From NCBI GenBank assembly GCA_017979445.1, contig CM030718.1:25663021-25727020 (forward strand): DNA of 64,000 bases, in the 5' to 3' direction. A program made the position numbers and the translations under genes. The stretch comes from Akebia trifoliata (lineage: Eukaryota > Streptophyta > Magnoliopsida > Ranunculales > Lardizabalaceae). Of the stretch, positions 1 through 12,200 are shown in pieces (position 1 is the first letter of the stretch; every line of letters begins with the position of its first letter). Below the pieces are notes generated by a model. That model ran no database searches. It worked only from the letters and a program-made list of their open reading frames with translations, and was not told where the DNA came from.

Positions 1-421
1 CCAAATCGGTATGAACTGATTAGATCCAAAAAACATGAAAAATCAGATTCAGATCTACCCCAAGTTGTTATGAAAAAATCAGATTGGAATATATTTTAAC
101 ATTTTTTATTTATTCTTAATTTCATATAAATAAATATAGATAAAATATATGTCTTTTGGGTTTTCCTCTATATTTGTATTTTGTAGTTGGAAAATAGATT
201 TTTTAAATTTTCATATGATTTTATATTTTTTAATTTTTTGAAAATAAGGCATGTGTTCAGATCGGTTTCGGATTAAGGACAAAATGAAACGGATCGGATT
301 CGGTTCATATATTCATTGATCTGTTCTGTCCGGATTGGGTACATGTTTTAAAAAATTCAGATTGGTATTGGAGTGTTACAGATCCGATACCGAACCAATC
401 CGATCCGTTGCCAGCCCTACT
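1..421. mobile_element. hAT-like non-autonomous element, right part
   Basis: Repeated motifs of the type 'gatcggattcggttc' and 'gatccgataccgaacc' run to an end reading 'gttgccagccctac'. That end matches the termini of other elements of this family here (4602-4879, 8785-9211, 39235-40210). The left end lies outside the window. No coding potential seen. Confidence 0.45.
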
Positions 422-760
422 CTCTAGGTAGTATAGAATTGTCTCATGGGTTAGATTGTTAATGGGTTTTCTTAAAGCCCATTATGTTTGGCAGACGAAG
501 AAAAACATTGGCTTAATAATGCCATGGACTGAGCCCATAAAGATTGAATTATACTTCATAGAAAGGCCCATAATGTCCTTGAGCTATGAATGTCAATTTC
601 TTTCTAAAGGTTCATTGGATGGCCAAGATGATTTGATTTAATATTGTATTAGTGATTGGTGAGGTTATTGTGGCTGACGTGGGGTTGCACTAATGCAACC
701 TAAGTCGTGAAAGCTTGAAGTGGTTAGCCTTGGCGATGAAGTTTGGTTGTAAGATTAAGA
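422..760. other. Unassigned noncoding stretch
   Basis: Only a 61-codon open frame with no recognisable domain. No RNA gene or repeat family identified. Confidence 0.4.
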
Positions 761-935
761 GTCCGTTTGGGTAGAAAGTAGAAGGTAGTTATGAAGAAAG
801 TAATTTTTAAAAAGTTGAAAGTAATTTTTTTTTAAGTTAAAGGTTGTTTACTTTTGAAAGTAATTTTTCAAAGCTTTTTAACTTTCAAAAGTTAAAATGT
901 TACTTTTTTATGTGAATCCAAATGGGCTTCAAGAG
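761..935. mobile_element. Short inverted-repeat MITE
   Basis: Ends read 'gtccgtttgggtagaaag' and 'tgaatccaaatgggctt', roughly inverted. The interior is made of inverted 'aaagtaatttttNaaag' blocks. A related element lies at 49310-49485. Near-identical flanks 'ttaagag' and 'tcaagag' may be a decayed target duplication. Confidence 0.5.
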
Positions 936-1254
936 TGGCCTCCAACTCAAAAGTTACTATACTTTTTCCTTTCCTCGACAAGTTAAACTTCTAACAACAA
1001 TTAAGATCTTTATTCATTTTTCTTCATCTATGAAAAATTACAAACTTCTTTTGAACAAAGATAAAAAAACGGAGTAACAAATCAAATTCTTGATCTCTTA
1101 ATTTCTTTGTCCTCTTGGTAGGAAGTTGATTTACTTCGGCCCTAGTGAGCTTATTTGCATGGTTAGGGGGGATGCAAGTGGTTGGTCCTATCTTAGATTA
1201 TGATCTTCTCCTTTGTGTTTTATATAATTGGTACTGGTCTCTTGAAAACCCTCC

Positions 1255-1440
1255 CTCCTCAGGAGGGTAGGTCCAAGTGTTTAAAACCCCACGAAGCAAT
1301 GAATTCCTTGGAATCACCCTCTAGGGTTCGATTGACTCTGGCTTCCACCAACTGCATGATAGGACTTTCTGAGGGGGCGGTGTGTGTGATCGCGGGATTT
1401 GTCTTGCCTGAAGGTTGGGGATACTTTAGATAGCCCTAAA
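1255..1440 (+). repeat. SINE-like dispersed repeat, copy 1
   Basis: Shares an extended block with 20205-20385: 'ggtaggtcMaagtgttt', 'aaccccacRaagcaatg', then 'gggattWgtcttRcc'. It contains a B-box-like 'ggttcgattgactc'. No coding capacity. The SINE assignment is an inference from the B-box-like motif and the short length. Confidence 0.35.
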
Positions 1441-2364
1441 AAATATATATACTCAAAATATTCAAACCTCGCATTACTAAAAAATATTTAAAAAAGAAAA
1501 GTGATAAATCACGTAATATTCAGAATCCAAGAAAGTTGAATCAATGAGATGATGATATGTTTAGCTTGATCGATCTTTTTAAAAAATGATTTCTATTGCC
1601 ACTTAAACTCATGGGTCTAGTTCCTTTGACTCATAAAGAATGACCCATGGGAAAAAAACAAACAAACGAGAAAAACATGATCCCAATCTTATTCTCACGA
1701 GAAGTATCTCCGAGATATGTGTTATGAAGATAAGCATAAATCTCAATTGTTGGATTTTGCATCTAAATGTGTTTTTACATGAGCCTTTCTTCCCGATTCA
1801 CCGGAACCCAATCCTAAGTTTATTAATGACTCAAATTAGGATGTAAGGAGTGAGGATTGTGATCACTTGATGCCTTACACCTTGCTTACATTTTTCATAG
1901 TTATTTATTAATTAGAAAAACCTTTTAAGTAAATATTGCAAAAGAATGTTTCATGGTGGGTGTTTTAAATGTACCCCATGTTTTGGTGAATATTTGAGAT
2001 ACCTCATGTTTTCACACAAATGACATACCCCTTGACCTAGGTCTACTCTGTAAAACTTACAAAATGTCACCTAAAAATGACCTGTTCCTCTACCTCTATC
2101 CAAAGAAAACCTTAATTTGTCTCATTACATCCCTCATCTTCAAGCTTTTGAACCTCTTAAGGTAAATTATTTTTAATCAATTTTCTTGTTGGAAATTCTT
2201 TATATATTTATCAAAATATCATTCTATTTTTTCAAAATTTGTATTCTTGAGTTTTTTTTTTTTGAAAAATCATTAAAAGAGGGTTAAATATTTTAATATT
2301 TACAAAATAGAGAATCTATTCTTTTTCTAAAAAAAGTACCGAAAAGGAATTAAGTCATTGGAAA
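1441..2364. other. AT-rich noncoding stretch
   Basis: No gene found. Around 1945-2080 the text 'cccatgttttggtgaatatttgagatacc' and 'caaatgacataccccttgac' resembles the arms of the element at 3990-4575, so it is probably a decayed transposon fragment. Confidence 0.35.
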
Positions 2365-2500
2365 ATAGGGTTGTAACTTGGGCAGGTTGGAGAGTGAACC
2401 CAGGCTTAACTTAAGTGGCAGGATCCTTAACCCGAGCTCAACTCAATTTGACCATCGGGCCCGAGCTCACTAACCCAAGTGGGTTGTCCAACGACTTAAT
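2365..2500. mobile_element. Fragment of hAT-like repeat family
   Basis: Contains 'agggttgtaacttgggc' and repeated 'gagctcaactcaa' / 'gcccgagctcactaaccc' text typical of the TAGGG...GGGTTGG family in this window. Ends not defined. Confidence 0.3.
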
Positions 2501-2704
2501 CCATTTTTGATAATTTTTTGAAAAAGTAGAATTTTTTTCTGTAAATATTAAAACGAGTGCTAATAATATGACAAACTTTTAGTGAACAGACTTGACGCTC
2601 GTTGACATGGAAGTACATAACTTATTTTTTTTTTTAAACAGAGAGTTTTTCTCTATTGCCCGTTTTCTACCCACATATTTATTTTTTTAGATTTCAAATC
2701 TTAA

Positions 2705-2965
2705 AAAGATCGTTGAGTCCACATTAATTGTCACATTAACAATCCAAGAACACAGACATCTAGATTTCATGAAAATATTCATATTAAAAAAAATTAATTA
2801 TTTTTTGTGCTTTATTCATAATATATAAAACGGACAGCTCCCAAGCATCCACATTTAAAAATAAAATTCAACGATGAAAAATAACTATTTTTTTTTTTAA
2901 ACTTCATATAATTTTATCCTCTATAACCTCATGTCATTAGATCATAATTTTGAATAAGACAAGGT
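2705..2965. mobile_element. Degenerate MITE of the 'AACTTAGTAAG' family
   Basis: Matches internal blocks of copies at 11066-11337, 22701-23302, 25021-25310 and 56156-56366: 'cacattaacaatccaa', 'agatttcatggaaa', and a distal 'cattagatcat'. The termini are decayed. Confidence 0.4.
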
Positions 2966-3989
2966 GTAATCAGATCTGATTTTTTATTTATTTATTATGG
3001 GCAGAAGAGAAAAACTATCTTTTTATTTTATTTTATTTTTTAAAATAAATTATGTACTTTCACGTCATCATGCGTAAATCCGTCGTTTCTAACTTGGATA
3101 TTGAGATGAGGGCATTTAGGTCATTTTACGTCAATATGTTAGCGGAAGAGCACTGGAGGTTACCCAGATCAGGTGAGTTATTGCAATTCAACATGGGTTG
3201 TCCCTCAAGGACATTTTGGTCATTCCGCAACATCTTGAAATATGACATACACACGTACTCGTTACGACAAAGCCGTACCAAGAGAAAATTTTCGCTCTCT
3301 AATTTATTTACTGTACATTTTTCCTGTCAAATAAAAAAGTGACACGTGTGAAAGAAGAAAAAGTTGTTTTTTCTCTGATTTTTTGTAAACGTGTCATTTT
3401 TTTGTTGGTCACAAAACAGTAACAGCAAATAGAATGTTGAGCAGAAATTTTCCTCAATGGGCTGACGTGACACTAGGCCCATTAGTTCTCATCAGGCCTG
3501 GTGGGTAACGGCCTCCAAGTCAGTCAAATATTCCATCCACTCTAAATACGACAAATCGTTTATCAGACTCATGTCCCACATGTCACATATATGTATGGTC
3601 ATGAAAAAGACCATCCATGCATGGCATGTATGATACATCCCGGCCATCTCATTTACAAGCTATTGCTGATGTGTCCTGTTGTTAATTAAGTTTATTATAA
3701 TCATTTGTACTAAAAAAATGGGTGATTAGGACAAACCCCTTGAAGTTTAATTGAAATATCAGAGACACCCCTAATGTTTTGAACTGTCTCCATTGATCTC
3801 GGTCTTCTCTAATCAACTAATAAATGACCAAAATACCCTCACCTTCAAATTTTCTTCCTTAAAACAATTATGTTCATTCACTTGGGGTAATTTTGGTTGA
3901 TCATATTCCCAAACTAAGATATAATGGTCACACATCATATTAATTTTAGATCACACAATAATTTAAATTATTCTTTTTAAATACTTCAT
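2966..3989. other. Noncoding stretch without a recognised gene
   Basis: The longest open frame, 3052-3342, has 96 codons with no recognisable domain or gene-like neighbours. About 3720-3830 carries 'gaaatatcagagacaccc', similar to other decayed repeat arms here. Confidence 0.35.
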
Positions 3990-4575
3990 AACTACACCAT
4001 TAATCTAAGGTTGGATAATTTTGAAGAACTCCTCAGATTCCGATGGAAATTAGAGATAACTCATGTGTTTTCAAGCAAATGACATACCAGACTTTGGTCT
4101 TCCATGAAATATTACTATAGAATGACTGGAATACTTATCTCAACCTTTTTAAAAAATTCTTAGTTTTTCTTCAATAGCCATGATCTTTGATTTGTACTGT
4201 AAAAATATTTTACTCACACCTCCATCTACCTAAATAATCTCTCTCCCCAGATATCAAAGAAGATAAAATTTTGGGCAAAATATTTCTAGAAAGGAAAATC
4301 GTGGATTTTTGCAAAGAAGTTGAAGTTCGTGGATTTAACACAATTGTGAAGTAGTTCAATTGGCCAAAACAAAATTATCTTAAAACTTGAAGACAATGGT
4401 ATTTTGGGAAAAATAAAAGATTTTATCACTAGATCTAATATAGGCATTTTGGTCATTATATGTGCTAGTCATTCATTCAAAACTAAAGTCAAGGGATATG
4501 TCATCAGTTTAAAAACCTAGGAAAGTTTCTCCAATTTTCACCAAAGTCTGGAGAGGTACTTCAAATTACCCTATT
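3990..4575. mobile_element. Non-autonomous inverted-repeat element
   Basis: The left arm ('aagcaaatgacatacc', 'gactttggtc') is inverted at the right arm ('gggatatgtcatcagtt', 'caccaaagtctgg'). About 590 bp, noncoding. Related arms occur near 1945-2080 and 9590-9845. Confidence 0.5.
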
Positions 4576-4601
4576 CTAGAGGTTAGTGGTTTTGGACACG
4601 T

Positions 4602-4879
4602 GGGCTAGCAATGGATTGGGTGTGGGTCAGATGAAGCTATTTCCATATCCTTATCCAACTCTATATCGGATTGTCTATATCCGACTATTAATCCACTCTT
4701 TTAAAGGACATTTTATACGTACGTTTTACTGTGAGTTTATTGTATTAAGTTCAGATAAACATATTCGGATAAAAATAATTATGGATAAATTTATTCGAAT
4801 TCTTAAACGGATAAAAAATTTGTACCCATACCCAAATAACTCGGGTAAACAAATATCATCCGACCCATTGCCAACCCTA
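4602..4879. mobile_element. hAT-like non-autonomous element
   Basis: Imperfect terminal inverted repeats: 'gggctagcaatggattggg' at the left, 'gacccattgccaaccctac' at the right. Interior rich in 'cggataaa' / 'tatccttatcc' motifs. The open frame spanning it is a by-product of the repeat. Confidence 0.55.
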
Positions 4880-5188
4880 CATGTCATTAGTTATTTGTAA
4901 ATTAATATTCTTTTTTTTTTCTTTTTTAAATTTCTAGTATTTAGCAGGGGAAAAAAATACTAAATAGATTTTTTTTTTCACGTAAGGGCCTAAAGGTAAA
5001 TTCTTCATTTTGTTCATATAACAACCATATATCACAATATTGTTTTCATAAAAAATTACAAAAAGTATATGAACTGTTTCTTAAATATTAAAAACTAATA
5101 GCTGTTTTAGTATTTTTTTTTTTTTCGGTTTTCAAAATTTGACTGATGGACACTTATTTATAGTATAATATTACATTCCAAAATAAGA

Positions 5189-5346
5189 ATAATGCTGAAG
5201 TGATCTCAAGATTATACCTCATATCGTACATCTTGATGTGAAAGTGTATAGAAACTATTCGATTAAAAGTATCTATAGTTCCTACACACTTTCACATCAA
5301 GATGTGAGATATGAAGTACAACCTTGAGGTCACTGCAGCACGAATT
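5189..5346. mobile_element. Hairpin MITE, family H1
   Basis: About 158 bp. The left arm ('aatgctgaagtgatctcaag', then 'cttgatgtgaaagtgt') is complementary to the right arm ('acactttcacatcaagatg', 'cttgaggtcactgcagca'). The transcript could fold into one long stem. Relatives: 17429-17712, 18196-18373, 42258-42432. Confidence 0.7.
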
Positions 5347-7027
5347 GTTAAATAATGGGTTTTGTTAACGTGTGCCCTTAAAGTATAATAACTACACCTT
5401 GGGATTACTCGCATGAAGGTATTTTGGTAATAATTTTAAGGTTATTTTCAACACAAATATCCCTTTAACGTGTGCCCTAACAAGACCCTTAAATAATAAA
5501 GAGCTTATAATCGATAAAAATGAAAAAAAACGTATATTTCGATTGGTCAAGAGTTTGGACATTAAAATGATTCACATAGTTTACAAATATGTCCCTGTCA
5601 TAATTTCCTTAAGAAAAAGAAAATTTAATAAATAATGCCAACCATAACATTTGAATAATAGAAATATTTATTTTAATACTTATATTCTATTAATATATAA
5701 ACGAAAATTAGTTTAGATTTATTTGGTAACTTAGAATATTTAAAACTATGACCTCAATGTTATTGTAAATTAGGTATGAGCCAATGGTATGACTTTGTGA
5801 GTTGTCATCAATGTGTCTCGTCAGCATCACCAATCCTACTTTACACATCAATGGTCAGGCCACATGATTTGACACCCTCAGATATGTGTGAACTATGCAA
5901 GGTTATTATGGGCAGATTCATGCCGGACTTGACTAAGGTCTTACAAGGTGGGTGGGGGCAATGGTGACAGTTGCCCCCACAAGAATTTTTAAAATTTATA
6001 AGATTTATATCGACTATAGTAATAAAACTTGATGAATTTAAAAAAAAAAAAGATGTGATTTTTTCATTTATAATAAAAATCATCATTTTTTTTTTTACAG
6101 AGATAAAAAATTTGAACATTTTCTTTTTTATTTATTTTATTTTACTTTTTTAAAATGGCATTGGATAAATAATAGAATTTGATAATTCATAAATATAAAA
6201 ATATGAGATTTGATGATAATAACTTGATTTTATGAATTTTCATTAAATATATATTTTTTTCATAAATTTTAATATATTTTAATATTTTATTTTTATTTTT
6301 TTTCTCGTTTTTAATGTTTTTTTGAAGTTTTTCCTTGCCAGTTTATACCTTTACCCAACTTTTGTGATTATGATATCGACGAATAATGACGACGAAAAAT
6401 AAAATTGGTCGCTATTGTTGCCACAAGAAATTTCAAATGTTCAAGAGTGTTTTAATTGGCCCCACAAAGACAAAATCTTGACTTCGCCCATAAAATGGAA
6501 TTGTACCTTAGACCAATTCTAAACTCCTTCGATAGGTCCGCTTAACTTGACTAAGTCCAAACTCGACCCCAATAACCCCATTGTAAATCCGCCCTTGAGG
6601 CCGACCGATTTATATTCATTGAATCTGTTATATAATTAGTATGGAGTGAAGTGTGTGTGTAGGAAATTTTGTAAAATAATATGAAAAATACAACGAGATA
6701 GTCTGAGGCACAAGAAATATTGTTATTTTTAAATCACAATTAACATGTAACTAAAAGGGTTGTTTTTAGAATACCTCAATTATGTAATCTTGGGATAGAT
6801 TTATTAAGTCCATTCAGGTTCACCAAACGCCAAGAACATAGGTAAACAACTTTTATTAGTAATAAATTAAAAGAAGTTAGAAAAAATAATAATTAAATAT
6901 AAGTTAAATGACCCCATTTAAATAAAGTTGAAGAGGTGTTTATAAATGATGATCTTTCGAAGCATCGATTGGATGAAAATGATTCTAATATTTGGCTTTT
7001 AAAATGTCAAAAATCTATTTAAATGAT
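5347..7027. other. AT-rich noncoding stretch with a dispersed repeat
   Basis: No gene recognised. Around 6060-6370 the text 'aattcataaatataaaaatatg' to 'ttgaagtttttccttg' is shared with 14920-15310, which indicates an old dispersed repeat. Open frames here are short and AT-driven. Confidence 0.35.
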
Positions 7028-7178
7028 TTTTTGAACCCCCCCCCCCCCCCGACAAACTCTCCTGACGTGGCATGAGCTAGAATCATAGATTATTTTTCTC
7101 GGGATACACAATTTCCCATTTTATCATACTGGATCTTGAGAGGGGGGGGGGTTTCAGAAAATCACGACTCAATTTAAT
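7028..7178. mobile_element. Hairpin MITE, family H2
   Basis: The left end carries a C homopolymer (7037-7050) and the right end a G homopolymer (7141-7151) followed by 'tttcagaaaatcacgactc'. These are expanded versions of the GACGCCCCCTC termini of the family. Relatives: 9383-9568, 17050-17232, 24511-24690. Confidence 0.6.
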
Positions 7179-7706
7179 TAGCTAGATAAAAGATTTTCAA
7201 TGATTAATTTGATCAACCAATCAGATGAGATGTGTTGTTTTAAGAGTTAAAAGTCCCCCCTCTTTATCTCTACACCGATGGATGTTCCCTTAATTCATCC
7301 CAAGAATTATCCAGCAGTCTCCTCTGGCTCATGTCATTTTATTATCAATCATAATCATAGTACCAAAGTTCAGATTGGGTAATTATTTGTGGGGTTCAAT
7401 TCGGTTAATTTGAATAAATTCGAAAAAAAATCAACAAATTTTTGAAGATTATACAAAATATTTTTTTGGGTTTCTTATAAAAGCATATCAACCTCAACCT
7501 CTCTCTAAACCCTGTCTTTTTTTTTTTTTTGATGTTTGAATGTTGAAACTAAATTATTGGAGTTAGAAGGATAAAAATGTTACCATATTACATGATTAAC
7601 TAAGGAATCATCAATTAATTCATCAATTTGTTGATTTAATCCGCTAACCCCTAAGTCAGAGAATTTTACATTTTTTTTAATAATTCGTAGGATTTTGTGA
7701 GTTGAT

Positions 7707-7790
7707 CAGAATGAGAGCTACTATTAGCACACCAACTTTTATTTACAACACATCAATCCATAAATAAACAAGTGCTTAATTTCAAGAGAT
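7707..7790. repeat. Half copy of MITE family H4
   Basis: Reads 'gagagctactattagcacac' then 'caacttttatttac', matching one arm of the GAGAGCTACTATT family. The partner arm was not found nearby. Confidence 0.4.
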
Positions 7791-7821
7791 TTTCCTCAAA
7801 AAGTGTAACTTATGTCCATAT

Positions 7822-8150
7822 TCCGATTTTGGTACACTGTTCATTTTAATTCCCAAAATATGTTTTTACATTGAATTCGTCACTTTTATAATCTATAAAT
7901 TCGTTGATAAATTATCAACAAGATTACTGATAAGGCAAAATCGTTGGTATTTTATCAATAAATTTTTTTTTTAAAACATTATATCTTCGTTGGTAGAGGA
8001 CCAGGACCCAATCCATCAGACAGTCTATAAGACAAGACCAACCCAAGTTTCAACAAATTTGTAAATTAAAAAAGTGACTAATTCAACATAAAAACATGTT
8101 TTGAGAAATAAAATGAACAGTGTACCGAAATCGAAATTTTATCATATTTA
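7822..8150. mobile_element. Inverted-repeat element, about 330 bp
   Basis: The left arm ('ttttggtacactgttcattt', 'tatgtttttacattgaatt') is the reverse complement of the right arm ('aattcaacataaaaacatg', 'aaatgaacagtgtaccg'). No coding content. Confidence 0.55.
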
Positions 8151-8255
8151 GAGTACAAAATAGAGATTCACCCTAATTGCATTAGGATTGGTGGGTTACA
8201 AGTAAAAGTTGGCATGGCAATATAATTTCGCATCATATAAATAAAATGGTAAAAG

Positions 8256-8333
8256 TGACCTATAGCTTGCATGCCATGTGCACCAAATATTTGGATTGCA
8301 ATCTGACTTGACCTATAGCTTGCATGCCATGTG
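8256..8333 (+). repeat. 25-bp direct duplication
   Basis: The 25-bp string starting 'tgacctatagcttgcatg' occurs at 8256-8280 and again, identical, at 8309-8333, separated by 28 bp. Confidence 0.7.
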
Positions 8334-8530
8334 GCACACTTTAGCTTTTATTAACATCAACTCCACCATCCCTTGCGTTGACGTGGCATACTATTTTTTT
8401 CCCACTCACCTATTAAATTATTGGCCCTCCCATTTTTAGAAATATATGATCTCATCCCCGTCAATTATTCGGATTCTCCAACAAAAGATTATTATTATTA
8501 GTAGTAGTAGTGGTAGTAGTAGGCTTAGTT

Positions 8531-8752
8531 TTAAAATTTGGTTTCGTGTCTCGTCTCGTTCAAGCCCGATACCAAATTGTCTCGGACAAGTTTTTCAATA
8601 CATTTGAGATGTCTAGTTAAAAAAATCAAAAATTAAATGTGAGGTATTAAATCTCGGTCAAAAAAGTGACTTGTGCGTTTGTATCGTTCAGTCCTGATAT
8701 CAAATTAACTCGGACGATACATCTCGGTCTCAGACGAGTTTTGAAACCATGG
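8531..8752. mobile_element. MITE family H5 (hAT-like), degenerate
   Basis: Left end 'ttttaaaatttggtttcg', right end 'cgagttttgaaaccatgg', interior 'ctcggacgatacatctcgg'. Same family as 26631-26859, which has a clear 8-bp target duplication. Confidence 0.5.
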
Positions 8753-8784
8753 TAATAGGTGATTCAATCATATGATCACAAATC

Positions 8785-9211
8785 TAGAGCTGACAATGGG
8801 TTGGATAATACCCATCTACCATGCTTATCCGACCCGAATAAATCGAATATGGACAAGATTTTTCTACCCGATTAAGAATTCGAATAATATTACATGATAC
8901 CCGTTTACCCAAAAGTTTTGTAGTGTTGGATATGGATATATGTCATATCCTACACCCGAGGATAAAATTATGCTTTCATGTTCTATATATAAATATATGT
9001 AAATAATTAAGATTTTTATTATAATTTTTTTTTATTAAAGTAAAAGAATTTAAATTCAAGCGAGAGGGTAAAAATTTTGGTGACCCAAGAATCAAGTATA
9101 GTTATCCACCTAAAACTTGGGTAAAAATTTGGGGTTGGGTGCGTGTGTTTCAATTCAGGTATAGAGTCAGTAGAAGCATAATCCAACATACATTTGACCC
9201 ATTGCTAGACC
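8785..9211. mobile_element. hAT-like non-autonomous element with 8-bp target duplication
   Basis: Terminal inverted repeats 'tagagctgacaatgggttgg' and 'gacccattgctagacc'. The flanks CACAAATC (8777-8784) and AACAAATC (9212-9219) form an 8-bp target duplication with one mismatch, as expected for hAT. 427 bp, noncoding. Confidence 0.65.
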
Positions 9212-9382
9212 AACAAATCACATTCATAAGGAGATTCAAGGCTTGTCATTTGTTAATGGAATTATTCATCAAATTGGATATATGATCATTTTATTTAATA
9301 GTAAAAAAAAATGTGGTTCAATATTTTTTTCAAAATAAAATACTCATTTTTTAAGCTAGGTGGCTTGGCTAAATAAATCAAG

Positions 9383-9568
9383 AGTCGTGATAATATGACG
9401 CCCCCTCCCCTCCCCTCCCCTCTGACATATGCCCCATCACATAACCGTAAATCATTTGCCTCGAGTTATACAAGAAAATGATTTATGATTTTGTGCATCC
9501 CGAGGCAAATAATCTGCAGTTCTGTGATGGGGACGTAAATCAGAGGGGGCGTCAGAAAATCATTACAC
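9383..9568. mobile_element. Hairpin MITE, family H2
   Basis: Ends 'gagtcgtgataatatgacgc' and 'gcgtcagaaaatcattac'. The inner arms 'gtaaatcatttgcctcgag' and 'cccgaggcaaataatctg' pair around the centre. C-rich 'ccccctcccctcccctcccc' sits at the left end. Confidence 0.65.
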
Positions 9569-9589
9569 ATAAATTAAGGGGTGAAGATA

Positions 9590-9845
9590 ATAAGTTTTAA
9601 AATAAGAATTTGTAAGAAAACAATGAAGAGTTATCAGATAAACCAAAGTTTTCACCCAAAAAATTGAAAAGGTTCGATACCACTAATTTTCAGGGAAAAT
9701 TAAAGAGCTTTGATTAGAGATTGAAAAATGGGGGTCTTTCTATAATTTTCTTTTCTTTTCAGGGGTGTTTACCATCAGTTTGAAACTACAAAGGGTATAT
9801 CAAATATTTACTAAAACTTGGAGGGATGTATATAAATTACTCTAT
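9590..9845. repeat. Decayed repeat related to 3990-4575
   Basis: Contains 'aaccaaagttttcaccc' and 'gggtatatcaaatatttactaaaacttgg', resembling the arms of the 3990-4575 element. Boundaries uncertain. Confidence 0.35.
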
Positions 9846-11065
9846 TTTCTTGTGTTTTAAGAAGAGTTAAAACCTAGATAATTAGGTAGAATATTCTCCC
9901 ATCACACTTCACTCCCTCACATGTTTTGTCTCATAGGAACATGTGGATGGCGTAACAATTTGCACCTAATATCAAATTTGTCCTCGAAATTTAGTTTAAG
10001 TTTAGGACCATCGTACAGTTGACATATTGGGAGCACACAGCTATGATAGCCCACTATAGGATGGAATCATTTTTACAAACAAAGATACCAACTCACGTCC
10101 CATCCTAGACACGTCCATGATGACGTGGCTAAATTACAGGTATTAGTGCACTGTACACGTCAGCTACAACTTTAAGGTTTAAGTGTTGAACTACCAAAGT
10201 GGGTACGAGAAAGGCAGGTCAGGTGACAGGTGTAACTACTGTAAACTAATTGGTTGTATTTCTAAACAGAAAGTGTTTGATGTTCATTGGTCTTGTGCTA
10301 ACCAAATAGTCAACTTGATTGGTGATTTTTAATGATTTGATTTGAAAATTTATCATGTTTGATTCCTAATCATAGATTTTTTTATTCAAATAGTATGTTT
10401 ATACAATTTTATTTATATGTTGCATAGATGTTCATGGCAAGGAATTTTCAAGAAAAATAAGATCAATTTTTTTTTTTAATCTATCAAACACATTAACAAT
10501 TTTGAATTATAAGCCGAGTTAGCAGAGAAAATTTATAAAATAAAAAAAAAGTTGCAAAATTATATTTCGTTTAAGAATAAAACTTAACAAGTGTTGAGTT
10601 CCCTGAAAATAGGGAGAGGTCTTGAGTTCAAGTCTTCTCGTTAAACACTCTTAGAGATTTATCCCGACTTACCTGATATGGAGGGGGGGGGGAATTACGA
10701 GGAAATATGATGCGTGCTCTTGTTTGTTTTAGGAGGTCAATTGTCTCGTCCTTATTAGTCAGGCCTACGAGATCAAACACCCCTGTCATCAAGGAAAAAA
10801 AAGAGGGAAAAGAAGAAGAAAACTTAAAACTGAGATGATATGGAAGAAGAGACTTCTTGATTATTATTTGAAAAAGAAAAAAAGTTTTTCACCCTTTATT
10901 TGATTAGTTCGGGAAGGAGCTCTTGGTTCCCATGGAGAATTAGAAGCTCACATTGAATATTTAGATATAGATGTCACTACCGTACGTTAAAGTCAAAAGT
11001 AAGAAATTTATGATAATATTTGTTAAATCCCAAATTAAGTTAAATTCTTTATAAAAAAATACTAT
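9846..11065. other. Noncoding stretch without a recognised gene
   Basis: No open frame with recognisable domains, no RNA gene and no defined repeat ends. Contains a G homopolymer near 10682-10691. Confidence 0.35.
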
Positions 11066-11337
11066 CCTTACTAACTTAGTAAGATTTTAATTCTTACTAA
11101 AGGTTCTTGAACTAAAATGAATTATCACATTAACAATCCAACACCACAGCACTTTAGATTTCATGGAAAACTCATATCCCAAGAAAAAAAAAACACACAC
11201 ACCAATTTTTTTTGGGGATTCATCTAAGGTTTTGAAAAAAAAAATTTCCTCTACAATCCAGTGGCATAAGATCATGTTTTTGGCTGCTACAAGGTGAGCT
11301 CAACGACACTTAGTAAGAGTTGAAATCTTAGTAAGGC
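11066..11337. mobile_element. MITE of the 'AACTTAGTAAG' family
   Basis: About 270 bp, bounded by 'ccttactaacttagtaag' at the left and 'cttagtaaggctag' at the right. Internal blocks 'aacaatccaacaccacag', 'gatttcatgg' and 'ggcataagatcatgttttt' are shared with four other copies. Its short open frame is not a gene. Confidence 0.55.
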
Positions 11338-11539
11338 TAGTCAGACTATTTTTATATAACTAACAATGATAGATACATTATTTTTTAAAGTAAGTTAGCC
11401 CGACGTTAATGGGTTCACGACCCTTAGAATGATTCAAAACAATTTTTTAAAAACAATTTAAAAGATATATGCCCAACACCCTTATTAAGATTCCAAGTTA
11501 GTAAAGATAGTATTTTTCTAATTTTTTTTTCAGGATGAT

Positions 11540-11765
11540 CTATATGATTTTAAAACTCGTCTGAGACTGAGATGTATCATTCGAGTCGTCTAGATATCAG
11601 GCATGGACGAGATGGACAAGTTAATTTTTTGAACGAGATTTAAGACTTCACGTTCATTTTCCAAATTTTAGAATGAGACATATCGAAATACTCATCTGAG
11701 ACGACTTGATGTTTGGCATGGATGAGATGAGATACGAAACTGAGTTAAAACCATGAGATGATCTC
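11540..11765. mobile_element. MITE family H5 (hAT-like)
   Basis: Left end 'gattttaaaactcgtctgag', right end 'ctgagttaaaaccatgag'. The interior repeats 'gagacgagttgatg' style blocks. Same family as 8531-8752, 16339-16530, 26631-26859 and 26984-27182. Confidence 0.5.
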
Positions 11766-12200
11766 CATATATATATATATATTAAGAATGACTCAGTGTT
11801 TAGTTAGATAGAGAACAAAACCCCAATAAACAAAGGTTTCCTTCTATCTTTCCTAAGAAATGGAAGAACAGAGCAAGTAACGAAACAAGAAAATCAACTC
11901 TAGATTCCACTAACATAACATGCCCATGATCCACTAATGGAAAAAAAACTAAAATTAATCATCCACGTGGCAACATAGATACCACTAATGCCCATTAACT
12001 CTAATTTTTTAAACACAAAAGCCAAAATTGAATTAACCAACAAAAAATAAACGAAAGACAAAACCAAACACAACTAAGCATCCACCAGATTCGTCCGGCC
12101 CAACCGGCTAGACCGCTCATCTAAACCGAAACCCTCATTTTCTATAATATTTCTTCATTATTTACATTTCCCACCTCATTTTTTTTTTCATTTTTTATTC

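Noticed and set aside
4586..4900. 104-codon open frame as a gene
   Set aside because: It coincides with an hAT-like element whose inverted ends account for the sequence; no domain.
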